This document shows positions 30,623 to 40,642 of a stretch of DNA of 64,000 nucleotides, one piece after another. The notes under the pieces were generated by a model. That model was not told the origin of the DNA. It did no database searches and saw only the letters and a list, made by a program, of their open reading frames with translations. Position 1 is the first letter of the stretch, and the number at the start of each line of letters is the position of its first letter. The DNA is from an uncultured Ruminococcus sp. (GTDB lineage Bacteria > Bacillota > Clostridia > Oscillospirales > Acutalibacteraceae): positions 62,502 through 126,501 of the forward strand of contig CADACB010000005.1 in NCBI GenBank assembly GCA_902786345.1, in the 5' to 3' direction. Both the position numbers and the translations under genes were made by a program.

Positions 30623-33600
30623 TCAGCTTATGATCCTGTTAAGCATTTCATCAGCCTTTTCACCCTTAACAAGCCTTATTGCAATATATGGTCTGGCACC
30701 GGCATTCAGCATTGCTCTTCCCTTGAATCTGCCAATAATATCTGCAACCGCCTGAGATTTCAGCTGTTTTACATACACAAGCATATTGTCAGGCTGCTGC
30801 TTTATCTCATATATACCCAGCTTTTCAGCCTTGCTTCTTACAAGTGCAATATTTATCAGTCCGCTGACAGCCTTAGGAACATCCCCGAATCGGTCGATCA
30901 GTTCATCTATAACATCACTCGCGTCATTGTCGGTTCTTATATCAGCAATACGACGGTATATTTCAAGCCGCTGATTAATATTACTTATATAGCTCTCAGG
31001 AATATGAGCTTCTGTCTGAACATCTATCACACAGTCAAGATCAACACCCGAGGGTGCTTCTCCCTTTGCACTGCTTACAGCTTCGCCAAGCAGTTTCATA
31101 TACATATCATAACCAACGTCAGCCATGTGGCCGTGCTGCTTCGCACCTAAAAGATTGCCTGCTCCCCTCAGCTCAAGATCCCTCATAGCAATTTTAAAAC
31201 CTGAACCAAATTCGGTAAATTCCTTTATGGCGTCCAGTCTTTTCTGTGAGATCTCGCTGAGTATTTTTTCCTGTCTGAATGTAAGATAAGCATAAGCACG
31301 TCTTGACGAACGTCCTACACGTCCTCTTAGCTGATGAAGCTGAGAAAGACCCATTCTGTCAGCATTTTCTATAATAAGCGTGTTGGCATTCGGAATATCC
31401 ACTCCTGTTTCTATTATAGTCGTGCTTATCAGAACATTTATTTCCTGTTCAAGCATCTGCCGCCATACCTCAGAGAGCTGTGCCTCCGTCATCTTACCGT
31501 GTCCGTATGCAACCCTCGCCTCAGGTATCTTATCGCTTATCTCCTTTGCCTTAAGGTCAATTCCGTCAACCGAATTATACAGGTAAAAAACCTGTCCTCC
31601 TCTTCTCAGCTCACGTCTTATTGCCTCGTTTATCACTGCGTCATCATATTCAAGCACATAAGTCTGGACAGGATGTCTGTCCTGAGGAGCTTCCTCAAGC
31701 GTTGACATATCCCTTATGCCTGACATAGACATATTCAGTGTTCTTGGTATAGGTGTTGCCGAAAGTGTGAGCACATCAACATTCTTGCACATTTCCTTGA
31801 AACGTTCCTTCTGTGCAACACCGAACCGTTGTTCCTCGTCAATTATAACAAGTCCAAGATCTCTGAAGGTAACATCCTTTGAAACAAGCCGATGAGTTCC
31901 TATTACCATATCAATATCTCCGCGTTTAAGCTTATTGATTATTTCATCTTGCTGTGAAGGAGTTCTGAAACGCGAAAGCAGTTCAATTTTTACAGGAAAA
32001 CCCTCAAAACGTCTTAAGACCGTCTGATAATGCTGCCACGCAAGAATTGTGGTAGGACAAAGAAGCGCACACTGCTTTGAATCGGTAACACATTTAAATG
32101 CTGCCCTCAGCGCAACCTCAGTTTTTCCGAAACCAACATCACCGCACAGAAGTCTGTCCATCGGTGCAGTACGCTCCATATCCCTTTTTATTTCCTCAAT
32201 ACAGCGCTTCTGATCATCTGTTTCCTCATATTCAAATCTTGCTTCAAAATCACGCTGCCACTCGCTGTCTTCAGAAAATGCATGTCCCGGTGCTTTCATT
32301 CTTTCAGAATACAATTTTATAAGTTCATCCGCTATGTCCTTAACCGCACTTCTTACACGGGATTTTGCTCTCTGCCATTCAAGGCCGCCAAGCTTATTAA
32401 GCTTTACAACACTTTCATCCCTCGGACCTATATATTTTGACACAAGATCAAGCTGCGTCACAGGTACATAAAGAATATCTCCCTTTGCATATTTTATCTT
32501 TATATAATCCTTTATAACGCCCTCCAGCTCAATTTTGTGTATACCTTGAAACTGTCCGACACCGTGAGCACTATGTACAACATAATCTCCGGGCGAAAGC
32601 TCTGAAAGACTGAAAAGTGCCTTACTTTTAGAGCGTTTATGCTTTTTCTTTTTTGCAGCAGCGGTAACTATCGAATGGGTTATAAGACAAAAGCCTGCTT
32701 CGGGGTACTCAAAGCCTGACGAAAGACTTCCGCTTGTAATATATATACCATTTTCACTGATATTGTCATTTTCATTTATCAGAGAACAACTATAGCCCCG
32801 GCTGTGCATCTCCTTAAAGAGATTTTCAGCAGCCTTTTCCGTACCTGCAAGAACTACACATTTTTTGCTGCTGCCAAAAGAATCTATATCCTCACAAAGC
32901 ACTCCAACCGAACCGCTCCACGCAGAAAGCTGCCTTGCATTAAAATTGACAAGTACCTTTAGCGGAAGCTCACTTGTACCCCTTGTGTAGTTATCAAGAA
33001 AAATTGTCCTGTGCTTTTCTGCTCCGCGCAGCAGTTCTGTCCAGTCCTCAGAGAATTTATCAAGTCCCTTACAAAGTATGCCCTCAGAAAGATAGTCCTT
33101 GAGATCCTCGCTCCACTGAACCGAAAGTCCCCTCATTCTTTCCTTAAGCTTTGTCTGTTCAGAAAGAAACAAGAAATCTTCTCCCATCATATAATCAAAA
33201 ACCGTTGCAGGCTTCTCGTAAATTATCGGATAGAATTTATCCGCAGAGCCTAATCGACCTCCTGTACGAAGTATTTCAACTTCATCCAAAAGTATTTTTT
33301 TTGCGGCAGGCGCATTCTTGCCCCTCAGCAGCTTTGTTCTTGCTTCTATTTTGTCTGCAAGCAGACCGGCATCATCAAAAATAATTTCGCTTGAAGGTGT
33401 TATCACAAAGCTGTCAAGCTTTTCTGTGCGGCGCTGCGTTTCTATATCAAAAGCAGATATGGTATCAATCTCATCACCCCAGAATTCTATTCTGCACGGA
33501 CGCTCAGATGACGGCATAAAAAAGTCGAGGATACCGCCCCTGACAGCAAACTGACCTGTTCCGTCAACCTGCTCAACACGAACATATCCTCCTGCTGTAA

Positions 33601-34063
33601 GGGAAGAAATTATTGTTTCGGGAGAGATCCTGCTGCCTTCCCTGACTGTAAAAGAGGATCGTTTAAGAACGTCCTCAGGTATCGTATATTGCATCATAGC
33701 ATCCGCAGTACATATAAGAACATTGCTCTCGCCTGTCATAAATGAATAAAGTGCGCCTATTCTTTTATGCTCAAATTCTCGGGATACTCCCAGCGTGTCA
33801 CGAAATGTAAAATCACGCAGGGGATAGAATACTGCTTTTATTCCCATATTTTCAATATCAGAATAAAGCCTTTGTGCTTCTGTTTCATCAGCAGCAATAA
33901 TAACAGCACGTTTTCCTGTATGATAGCAAAGGTGATATATCAAATGCGCCTTATGCACGGATGAAAGTCCGGTTGCCATTGCAGGATAACGTTCCTCACA
34001 AACGGCATTATAAAGCTGTCTGTATTCCGATACCTCGCTTAAAACACTGTTTAAAAATTTCAT
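30623..34063 (-). CDS. mfd: Transcription-repair coupling factor
   Basis: A 1146-residue ATP-dependent translocase that removes RNA polymerase stalled at DNA damage and recruits UvrA. The N-terminal UvrB-like region, the RNA-polymerase-binding domain (SPGDYVVHSAHGVGQFQGI near 490) and the SF2 motor are present. Motif I is CGDVGFGKTE near 650, the DEEQ motif is VIIDEEQRFG near 750, and SATPIPRT is motif III. TRG and the C-terminal D7 domain follow. Length and order are those of Bacillota Mfd. It starts 13 bases after pth ends, a conserved pth-mfd pair, and likely shares the gtrA transcript. No terminator was seen between it and the foldase gene. Confidence 0.96.
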   Translation of the reverse strand: MKFLNSVLSEVSEYRQLYNAVCEERYPAMATGLSSVHKAHLIYHLCYHTGKRAVIIAADETEAQRLYSDIENMGIKAVFYPLRDFTFRDTLGVSREFEHKRIGALYSFMTGESNVLICTADAMMQYTIPEDVLKRSSFTVREGSRISPETIISSLTAGGYVRVEQVDGTGQFAVRGGILDFFMPSSERPCRIEFWGDEIDTISAFDIETQRRTEKLDSFVITPSSEIIFDDAGLLADKIEARTKLLRGKNAPAAKKILLDEVEILRTGGRLGSADKFYPIIYEKPATVFDYMMGEDFLFLSEQTKLKERMRGLSVQWSEDLKDYLSEGILCKGLDKFSEDWTELLRGAEKHRTIFLDNYTRGTSELPLKVLVNFNARQLSAWSGSVGVLCEDIDSFGSSKKCVVLAGTEKAAENLFKEMHSRGYSCSLINENDNISENGIYITSGSLSSGFEYPEAGFCLITHSIVTAAAKKKKHKRSKSKALFSLSELSPGDYVVHSAHGVGQFQGIHKIELEGVIKDYIKIKYAKGDILYVPVTQLDLVSKYIGPRDESVVKLNKLGGLEWQRAKSRVRSAVKDIADELIKLYSERMKAPGHAFSEDSEWQRDFEARFEYEETDDQKRCIEEIKRDMERTAPMDRLLCGDVGFGKTEVALRAAFKCVTDSKQCALLCPTTILAWQHYQTVLRRFEGFPVKIELLSRFRTPSQQDEIINKLKRGDIDMVIGTHRLVSKDVTFRDLGLVIIDEEQRFGVAQKERFKEMCKNVDVLTLSATPIPRTLNMSMSGIRDMSTLEEAPQDRHPVQTYVLEYDDAVINEAIRRELRRGGQVFYLYNSVDGIDLKAKEISDKIPEARVAYGHGKMTEAQLSEVWRQMLEQEINVLISTTIIETGVDIPNANTLIIENADRMGLSQLHQLRGRVGRSSRRAYAYLTFRQEKILSEISQKRLDAIKEFTEFGSGFKIAMRDLELRGAGNLLGAKQHGHMADVGYDMYMKLLGEAVSSAKGEAPSGVDLDCVIDVQTEAHIPESYISNINQRLEIYRRIADIRTDNDASDVIDELIDRFGDVPKAVSGLINIALVRSKAEKLGIYEIKQQPDNMLVYVKQLKSQAVADIIGRFKGRAMLNAGARPYIAIRLVKGEKADEMLNRIIS

Positions 34064-34076
34064 ACTGATTTTTCCT

Positions 34077-34670
34077 TCAATTATAAAGATTCATGGCCTT
34101 GTCTGTCTGACCGTTAACGATCAGCTGTGCGGCATCACAGGCATTATCTACAGACTCATTCAGCAGCTTGCCTTCACTCTCGGTAAAGCTTGAAAGAACC
34201 CAGTCTGCAAGATCCCATTTTTCAGGCTTTTTACCTACGCCGATCTTTATTCTCGGGAACTGATCGCTGCCAGACAAATATATAATATTTTTAATTCCGT
34301 TATGACCGCCGTCACTGCCTTTGCGTCTTATCCTGAGCTTTCCCACGTCAAGTGAAATGTCATCAAATATAATCAGCGTTTTTTCCGGCGGAACCTTAAA
34401 AAAGCTCATAGCCTCTTTAACGGCAAGTCCGCTGTTGTTCATATACGTTGAGGGCTTCATCAGCAGCACTTTTTTATCATTGATAATCACGCTTGCACAC
34501 AGCGACTTATACTTTATCCTGTCAAGCCTGACCCCATATTTGTCGGCCAATGCGTCTACTGTTATAAAACCGGCATTATGTCTTGTATTTTCATATTTCC
34601 GATCGGGATTGCCAAGTCCGGCAATAATATATTCAATTCCGCCGATTGTTTCCTTTTTTCTGAAAAACAT
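34077..34670 (-). CDS. pth: Peptidyl-tRNA hydrolase
   Basis: Releases peptides from tRNA that dropped off the ribosome. The 197-residue protein shows all Pth signatures: GLGNPDRKYENTRHNAGF near residue 18 with the catalytic His, LLMKPSTYMNNSG near 75, FDDISLDVGKLRIRRKGSDGGHNG near 100-120, and FPRIKIGVGKKP near 140. A short C-terminal tail is usual. It lies 41 bases after the glycosyltransferase gene and 13 before mfd; these neighbours probably share one transcript. The start ATG 34670 has GGAGAAAG upstream. Confidence 0.95.
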   Translation of the reverse strand: MFFRKKETIGGIEYIIAGLGNPDRKYENTRHNAGFITVDALADKYGVRLDRIKYKSLCASVIINDKKVLLMKPSTYMNNSGLAVKEAMSFFKVPPEKTLIIFDDISLDVGKLRIRRKGSDGGHNGIKNIIYLSGSDQFPRIKIGVGKKPEKWDLADWVLSSFTESEGKLLNESVDNACDAAQLIVNGQTDKAMNLYN

Positions 34671-34711
34671 CTTATTACCACTCTTTCTCCGGCTAAAGCC
34701 ATATTATATTT

Positions 34712-36454
34712 TCAGAATACTATAAATGAAGAAGCAACCGCATTATAAACAAGGTATCCTCCAAGTGCAAACACACCTATCACGGAACATAACACACCGC
34801 CTGTTATCTTTTTTACTGCTGAATTGCTTTTCAAAAACTCTTGTATCAAAAATCCAAGCGACAGCGCTCCGATAACTATAAGCGGTACACCATATCTTAC
34901 ATTCTGCGTACATACATGCGGAAATTCAATACAAAAATAATAATACATTACCAATATGATCCCATAGAATGAACCTATAAATATTTTTATTGGTAAAGAG
35001 ATAACGCTGCCTTTTTTTGCTAACATATATATCATTGCAGCGAAGCCTGCTATTCCAAGAATAACCGATGACCAGAAAAGTATTTTATCAAAACCTTCTA
35101 TCATCACAAAACGTCTTAATTTTATTCCCTCATCAAACATAGATGTCTTAAAAAAGCCAACCAAAGGATTGAACTCGTTATAATTGTCACCTAACATTTC
35201 AAACTGAGGTGCGGTATTATGAAACTGATAAGCACTGAAATCAAACAGCCTGTTCATAATCGGAACGTTACCTACATACTGATATGAATCCTCGCTCAGC
35301 TTCTGAACATAAGTAAACGGCACACTCCATCGTATATAATTTCTTACAGACCAGAAAAGTCCGATCGGTACACATACTCCAAGAAAAGCCGCAAACTGTG
35401 CAATATACTTTTTAAAGGATTTTAATTCGCTGAAAAAAGCATAAATAAAAACAAAAGCAATCGGCGGAGCAGCCATCCATACAGAAAGCTTTGTAAGCAT
35501 TCCCAACCCTATACACAAGGCTATGCAAAGTATTCTTCCAATACTTCTGCTTTTAAACCAACACAATGTATTATAAAATGCGCCAAGCGTAAACGCTATT
35601 GAAAGTATATCATTATTTATGCTGCCTGACATTATATAAAATACCGGGCAAAATGCAATCACTGCCGTTGCAGCAATAAGTCCTGATTCTCCAAGACCCA
35701 ACCGCCTGAATATCTTGTAGGATATTATCATACATGCTGTTGAATAAAACAAAGTAAGTATCTGTATATTTTCATACGCATTTTCGTAGCTAAGTCCCGC
35801 AAATACCTGCAACCTCATCCACAATGCTGCTATAATATGGTGCAGCGGCGGATGATAGAACTGGTCGACCGTTCTTATATCAAAATCAGGCAAATGTCCG
35901 TTGTGATAAAGATACTCTATATATCCTGAATGTCCGCTTCCTTCTCCTATATAATAAACATCGTGCTGTATCAGCGACGCGGGCATATATATAATATAAG
36001 ATAATCTCATAATAAAACCTGCCGCAAAAAGCAGCAGTATAAAATTCCTTGTTGTGAGCTTATTTTGTGCCGTAAGACATAAAAAAATTCCGGCTGTAAC
36101 AGCAAGACCTCCATTCATCACAGGAAGTGAGTATGTATTTTTAATGTATGACCAATAGCAAAACAAGAAATTCACCAGAACAGTTGCCACAGCTATTATA
36201 ATACTGAATCTTATCCCCTGATCATCCCTGTGGCATAAATAGTAAAAAACAGCCGCCAGTATACCAAAAGCCGATATTCCAAGCACAGGTATAAATAAAC
36301 CAAAAAAAGAAACAGCACCCGTGGATAAACACAAACAGCACAAACACAGCCATCCCGCCGTTATAAACGGATGACTGTATATCGTCCGGAACAAGCCGTT
36401 AATTATATAATAACCTGTGCTGTCAGCATGGGTTCTTGTTATTTTCTGTATCAT
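34712..36454 (-). CDS. PMT/ArnT-like polytopic glycosyltransferase
   Basis: A 580-residue membrane protein with about 12-13 hydrophobic helices and a large outer loop. The N-terminal extracytoplasmic loop has acidic residues (SLIQHDVYYIGEGSGHSGY near 185) in the position of the catalytic Asp of GT39/GT83 family enzymes, and the sequence DQFYHPPLHHIIAALW near 215 is the typical H-P-P-L-H segment. Such enzymes move a sugar from a polyprenyl carrier to a surface target. The acceptor is unknown. It follows the UDP-galactopyranose-mutase-like and GtrA genes in one operon, suggesting wall or lipid glycan decoration. Confidence 0.82.
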   Translation of the reverse strand: MIQKITRTHADSTGYYIINGLFRTIYSHPFITAGWLCLCCLCLSTGAVSFFGLFIPVLGISAFGILAAVFYYLCHRDDQGIRFSIIIAVATVLVNFLFCYWSYIKNTYSLPVMNGGLAVTAGIFLCLTAQNKLTTRNFILLLFAAGFIMRLSYIIYMPASLIQHDVYYIGEGSGHSGYIEYLYHNGHLPDFDIRTVDQFYHPPLHHIIAALWMRLQVFAGLSYENAYENIQILTLFYSTACMIISYKIFRRLGLGESGLIAATAVIAFCPVFYIMSGSINNDILSIAFTLGAFYNTLCWFKSRSIGRILCIALCIGLGMLTKLSVWMAAPPIAFVFIYAFFSELKSFKKYIAQFAAFLGVCVPIGLFWSVRNYIRWSVPFTYVQKLSEDSYQYVGNVPIMNRLFDFSAYQFHNTAPQFEMLGDNYNEFNPLVGFFKTSMFDEGIKLRRFVMIEGFDKILFWSSVILGIAGFAAMIYMLAKKGSVISLPIKIFIGSFYGIILVMYYYFCIEFPHVCTQNVRYGVPLIVIGALSLGFLIQEFLKSNSAVKKITGGVLCSVIGVFALGGYLVYNAVASSFIVF

Positions 36455-36490
36455 AATCTCCGTCCTTTATACAGAGTAATGGCAGCAGTT

Positions 36491-38062
36491 TCATTCTCCG
36501 CCGCTTTTGGTTTCGTGATATTCCCTTTCTGTATTAACATTCCATATATCAAAGCGGTCCGGATTTTCCTCCTTGATTGCCTGAACCGCACGTATAGCCG
36601 TAAGCATAGAATGATCCATATTATTATATCTGTGCTGTCCGTTTCTTCCTATGCAATAAAGGTTTTCATAACCGTCAAGAAATTCAATAAGTCTGTCCAT
36701 ATATGCATATGTATCAAAATACGCCGGATATGCTTTTTTGATTTTTTCCCGATGACTGTCAAGCACATCTTCGGCGTCAATCACGCCCATACTCTCAAGC
36801 TCACTTATTGCAAGCTCTATGCATTCATCATCTGTCATACTCCAGAACTCATCATTCTCTGCACAAAAATATTCAAGTCCTATCCATACGGTGTTTTCAG
36901 GATCCTTTACCATATAAGGCGACCAGTTATTAAATATCTGTATTCTTCCAAGCTTTACATCTGTTTCCTGAACATAGATCCAACAGTCAGGTACAATATT
37001 ACCAAGAGTCTTTATTTTTGTTTTATTTTCAAGAGCAAGCTTTTTTACAAGCAGACCTACTGTTACAAAATCTCGATAAGGCAGCCCTTCTGCAATATCA
37101 CATATTTCCCGGGGAAGTTCTTCTCCTGTAATTCCGCAGACAAGATCCTTAACCGGCATAGACGAGATGAAAATATCTCCCTTAATTGTTTTTTCACCCT
37201 CAGCTGTATCACACACAGCAGCTTCTATTTTCCCTTCATTGCATACTATATTTCTTACACTGTATCCCTTTAAAAGTTTCGCGCCTCTCTTCTGTGCTCT
37301 TTCTGCTGCAATCTCCCACAGCTGACCCGGACCATATTTAGGATACCAGAACTGCTCTATAAGCGAAGTTTCAACCTCTTTCTTTTTGTTCTTTCCTCCG
37401 AACAGCTTTGAAAGCATATCCTTAAGAACTGCTCTTATAGAAAGCCCTTTTACTCTCTGAGAACCCCAGTCAGCCGATATTTCACTGGGATGACGTCCCC
37501 ACAGCTTTTCTGTATAACCCTCAAAAAACATACTGTATAGTTTTTTTCCAAAACGATTTATATAAAAATTCTCAAGCGAGGTTTCAGGCTTTTTCACCAT
37601 TGATGCTTTTATGTAGCTTAACCCTGCCGCCGCAGTTGTGAAAAAGCCCATATTTTTTATAGTTGACGCAGACATCGTGACGGGATAATCAAAAAAATGA
37701 TTTTTATAATAGATCCTTGATACTCTGTCACGAACAAGCATAACCCGATCCTCTGTTTCAGGGTCAGGTCCTCCCTTTTCAAGCGGCTTTTCACGGCAAA
37801 GAAGTTTATCATCAAACGCATCCTTTCCCTGTATCGGCATAAGCTCGCTCCACCATTTCATTATCTCATCACTTTTTGAGAAAAATCTGTGACCTCCAAT
37901 ATCCATACGATTGCCGTTATAGCGTACTGTTTGGGATATTCCTCCTATAACATCAGTTTCTTCAAGTATTACAACCTCAAATTCATCCCTGTTATCCTTG
38001 AGCAATTCATTTGCAGCAGTCAGTCCGGCAGGTCCTGCTCCTATAATTACAACCTTTTTCAC
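36491..38062 (-). CDS. FAD-dependent oxidoreductase, UDP-galactopyranose mutase-like
   Basis: A 523-residue flavoprotein. It opens with the Rossmann motif [17 protein letters not shown] and has the [10 protein letters not shown] segment near 55 that is common to UDP-galactopyranose mutase-like and amine-oxidase-like proteins. A long insert near residues 125-215 ([17 protein letters not shown]) is shared with mutases acting on sugar nucleotides. The C-terminal FAD contact is [18 protein letters not shown] near 480. Substrate unproven. It seems to start at GTG 38062, nine bases after GGGGGT. It lies between GtrA and a glycosyltransferase, which supports a role in surface glycans. Confidence 0.78.
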   Translation of the reverse strand: MKKVVIIGAGPAGLTAANELLKDNRDEFEVVILEETDVIGGISQTVRYNGNRMDIGGHRFFSKSDEIMKWWSELMPIQGKDAFDDKLLCREKPLEKGGPDPETEDRVMLVRDRVSRIYYKNHFFDYPVTMSASTIKNMGFFTTAAAGLSYIKASMVKKPETSLENFYINRFGKKLYSMFFEGYTEKLWGRHPSEISADWGSQRVKGLSIRAVLKDMLSKLFGGKNKKKEVETSLIEQFWYPKYGPGQLWEIAAERAQKRGAKLLKGYSVRNIVCNEGKIEAAVCDTAEGEKTIKGDIFISSMPVKDLVCGITGEELPREICDIAEGLPYRDFVTVGLLVKKLALENKTKIKTLGNIVPDCWIYVQETDVKLGRIQIFNNWSPYMVKDPENTVWIGLEYFCAENDEFWSMTDDECIELAISELESMGVIDAEDVLDSHREKIKKAYPAYFDTYAYMDRLIEFLDGYENLYCIGRNGQHRYNNMDHSMLTAIRAVQAIKEENPDRFDIWNVNTEREYHETKSGGE

Positions 38063-38114
38063 TTCAGCTTCACCCCCATCACACCCGCATTATTAACAAA
38101 CATATGATACTGCA

Positions 38115-38669
38115 TCAACCGGGATCTTCATCTTTTTTTGAAATTACAGTGCTGTCTGCACTATCAATTTCATCCGTTTTCTGAATTTTCTGTTCTGCAT
38201 TTCTATACAATATAAATTTACGTGCAAAGAAGTTCCACATATAAACCAGCACCACAGCAACAACTTTTCCTATAATGTAATATTTATCTGTTGGTATCAG
38301 CGAACCGAACACAGAATTTCTCACAAACAAGCCTTTTCCAAACATTCCGTCAACCGAAAAAGGCTCCATAATAAGCTGAGTAAGACCAAGACCTATTATA
38401 CCAATAACCGCAAAACCTATAAAATCAAGTGCACGATTTTTTACCACAGCCTTTGAAAAAACCCAGAATGTAGAAATTATGTAGTTACACGCAAGACCTA
38501 CAACAAAGCCAAAGCCCGATGCAATTGATTCGGGCACACCCACAAGCTCTCTGAGCAATATCAAAACCGCCATATCCACAACAGTTGCAGCTCCGCCCAC
38601 AAACAAGCTTCTGAAAAACTGTATTCCTGTATTACTTGTTCCCTCCACAAACAATTTTTTTATATCCAT
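38115..38669 (-). CDS. GtrA-family membrane protein
   Basis: A 184-residue protein with four helices typical of GtrA (VGGAATVVDMAVLILLRELVG, and the motif YIISTFWVFSKA near 67). GtrA proteins are thought to flip polyprenyl-linked sugars, or to assist such transfer, for later glycosylation outside the membrane. The N-terminal SNTGIQFFRSLFVGG and charged C-terminal tail are usual. A strong promoter at 38707-38735 drives it, and it probably heads the operon containing the mutase-like enzyme and PMT glycosyltransferase. Confidence 0.85.
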   Translation of the reverse strand: MDIKKLFVEGTSNTGIQFFRSLFVGGAATVVDMAVLILLRELVGVPESIASGFGFVVGLACNYIISTFWVFSKAVVKNRALDFIGFAVIGIIGLGLTQLIMEPFSVDGMFGKGLFVRNSVFGSLIPTDKYYIIGKVVAVVLVYMWNFFARKFILYRNAEQKIQKTDEIDSADSTVISKKDEDPG

Positions 38670-38706
38670 CGGAGTTTCTCCTTTAATTTAAAATTACACG
38701 AATAAC

Positions 38707-38735
38707 ATTTTAAATCAAAACAATAGAATTGTCAA
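38707..38735 (-). promoter_or_regulatory. Promoter of the gtrA-glycan operon
   Basis: Minus strand TTGACA, 17-base spacer, TAAAAT, then a 35-40-base leader with AAAGGAG before ATG 38669. Confidence 0.75.
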
Positions 38736-38829
38736 CAGCCGTGATAACTCGTCCCCAACACGCTATCACGCGCCGGCAAGTTGCCACGTCAACACGTTAA
38801 TTTAATATTTAATAAAATTTACAATTTTG

Positions 38830-38858
38830 TTGATTAAAATAAAATAATAATATATAAT
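38830..38858 (+). promoter_or_regulatory. Promoter of the comM-like gene
   Basis: TTGATT, 17-base spacer, TATAAT; the ATG is at 38905. Confidence 0.65.
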
Positions 38859-38904
38859 TAATATAATATGTAGTATTATTAAGTAATTTAAGGGAGAAAA
38901 AATA

Positions 38905-40431
38905 ATGGTTCAAAAAACAAAAAGCATGGGACTTTTCGGAATGGATGCCTTTACCGTTGATGTTGAAGCGGACGTATCCAAAGGCTTAAGTATGTTTGAT
39001 ATTGTAGGTTTGCCGGACACGTCAATCAAAGAGGCTCGTGAGCGTGTGAGATCTGCAATAAAAAACAGCGGCTTTGATTTTCCTGTAAAAAGAATTGTAG
39101 TCAATCTTGCTCCGGCAGATGTCAAGAAGGTGGGATCGTATTACGACCTTCCAATATTAATAGCAATAATGCTTTCCGCAGGTTCGTTAAACTGTGATAT
39201 TTCCGATTCTGCATTTATCGGTGAGCTTTCACTTGGAGGTGAACTGCGCAGCATAAACGGCGTATTGCCAATGGCAATACAGGCTAAAAAAAACGGTATC
39301 AAAAAATTTTATGTTCCTGCCGAAAACGCTGCTGAGGGTGCAGTAGTAGACGGTCTGGAGATCTACCCTGTGAATAATGTTGCCGAATTGATATTTCATC
39401 TTCGCAAGCGAAAACCGATCTCCCCGTCAGATCATATACAACCTGCTCCGGAAGATATGGAATATAACATCGACTTCTCAGATGTAAAAGGTCAATACGC
39501 AGCTAAACGCGCCCTTGAAATTGCCGCCTGCGGAGGACATAACATACTTCTGATAGGCAGCCCCGGAACAGGAAAAAGTATGCTTTCAAAAAGAGTACCA
39601 ACCATTTTACCGGATATGAGCTTTGACGAAATGATAGAAACAACCAAGATTCATTCTATAGCCGGAATTCTTCCAAAAACCTCTCCGCTTGTTACTCACC
39701 GTCCCTTCCGTTCTCCGCATCATACAGTTTCACCGGCAGGCCTTTCGGGCGGAGGTACAATTCCTCATCCCGGAGAAATTTCACTTGCACACAATGGAGT
39801 TCTTTTTCTTGACGAGCTGCCCGAATTCAACAAAAGTGCTATGGAAATACTGCGTCAGCCGATAGAGGACGGCAAGGTAACTATCTCAAGGGTTAACGCC
39901 AGCCTTACATATCCGTGCAGTATAATGCTGATAGCTGCAATGAATCCATGTCCATGCGGCTATTTCGGCCATCCGACAAAGCAATGCACCTGCAGCAGAC
40001 AGACTGTTTCACATTATCTTTCGCGTGTTTCCGGTCCTATGCTCGACAGACTTGATCTTCATATCGAAGTACCTCCCGTTGACTTTGAATCACTTTCCAA
40101 AGAAAGCAGTTCAGAAACCTCGGCAGAAATCAAAAAGCGTGTAAATCGTGTCAGAAAGCTTCAGCATGAACGCTTTAAAGATACACCAATCACCTGTAAT
40201 GCACATATAAGTGCGGCAAAGCTATCTCAATTTTGTCCTCTTGATGACAAAGCAAAAATTATAATAAAAAAATCCTTTGATACACTTGGCTTATCGGCAA
40301 GAGCATATGACAGAATACTTAAGGTTTCACGAACAATAGCTGATTTAGAAAATTCAGAGGTTATAATGTCAAATCATATTCTTGAAGCTATAAGATACAG
40401 AAGCCTTGACAGAAAATACTGGGGCAGATAA
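38905..40431 (+). CDS. comM: YifB/ComM-like Mg-chelatase-family AAA+ ATPase
   Basis: A 508-residue ATPase. The N-terminal half has the Lon-protease-like fold (VEADVSKGLSMFDIVGLPDTSI). The AAA+ half has Walker A LLIGSPGTGKSMLS near 210, Walker B FLDELPEF near 310, and a Cys cluster (NPCPCGYFG near 350, TCSRQT). The family promotes branch migration in natural transformation in some bacteria. In Bacillota the role is less certain. Length and motifs are normal. It is transcribed alone, divergent from gtrA. Confidence 0.9.
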   Translation: MVQKTKSMGLFGMDAFTVDVEADVSKGLSMFDIVGLPDTSIKEARERVRSAIKNSGFDFPVKRIVVNLAPADVKKVGSYYDLPILIAIMLSAGSLNCDISDSAFIGELSLGGELRSINGVLPMAIQAKKNGIKKFYVPAENAAEGAVVDGLEIYPVNNVAELIFHLRKRKPISPSDHIQPAPEDMEYNIDFSDVKGQYAAKRALEIAACGGHNILLIGSPGTGKSMLSKRVPTILPDMSFDEMIETTKIHSIAGILPKTSPLVTHRPFRSPHHTVSPAGLSGGGTIPHPGEISLAHNGVLFLDELPEFNKSAMEILRQPIEDGKVTISRVNASLTYPCSIMLIAAMNPCPCGYFGHPTKQCTCSRQTVSHYLSRVSGPMLDRLDLHIEVPPVDFESLSKESSSETSAEIKKRVNRVRKLQHERFKDTPITCNAHISAAKLSQFCPLDDKAKIIIKKSFDTLGLSARAYDRILKVSRTIADLENSEVIMSNHILEAIRYRSLDRKYWGR

Positions 40432-40440
40432 TTATATCCG

Positions 40441-40488
40441 AAAAACAATATTAACACCTTCATTCTTCATAAAACAAGCATTGTTTTT
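40441..40488 (+). terminator. Possible terminator of the comM-like gene
   Basis: AAAAACAAT pairs with ATTGTTTTT across a ~30-base loop, ending in a T run. The long loop makes it uncertain. Confidence 0.35.
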
Positions 40489-40574
40489 CATTACGATAGC
40501 AAAACTATCCTATCAGACTTATAATAGCCATCAAAAATCAAAATTTGTATAATATATTTTGTACACATAAACAA

Positions 40575-40603
40575 TTGAAACCTAAGCTGTAATTCGATAT
40601 AAT
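40575..40603 (+). promoter_or_regulatory. Promoter of the MacB/FtsX-type ABC transporter
   Basis: TTGAAA, 17-base spacer, TATAAT, 40 bases before ATG 40643. Confidence 0.7.
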
Positions 40604-40642
40604 CAAATAACAAAATCATTTAATAAATTAAAGGAGAAAATC

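Noticed and set aside
36371-37273. A 300-codon plus-strand frame opposite the UDP-galactopyranose-mutase-like gene
   Set aside because: It is antisense to a well-supported gene, has Cys/Tyr/Ile-rich composition without motifs, and no ribosome site.
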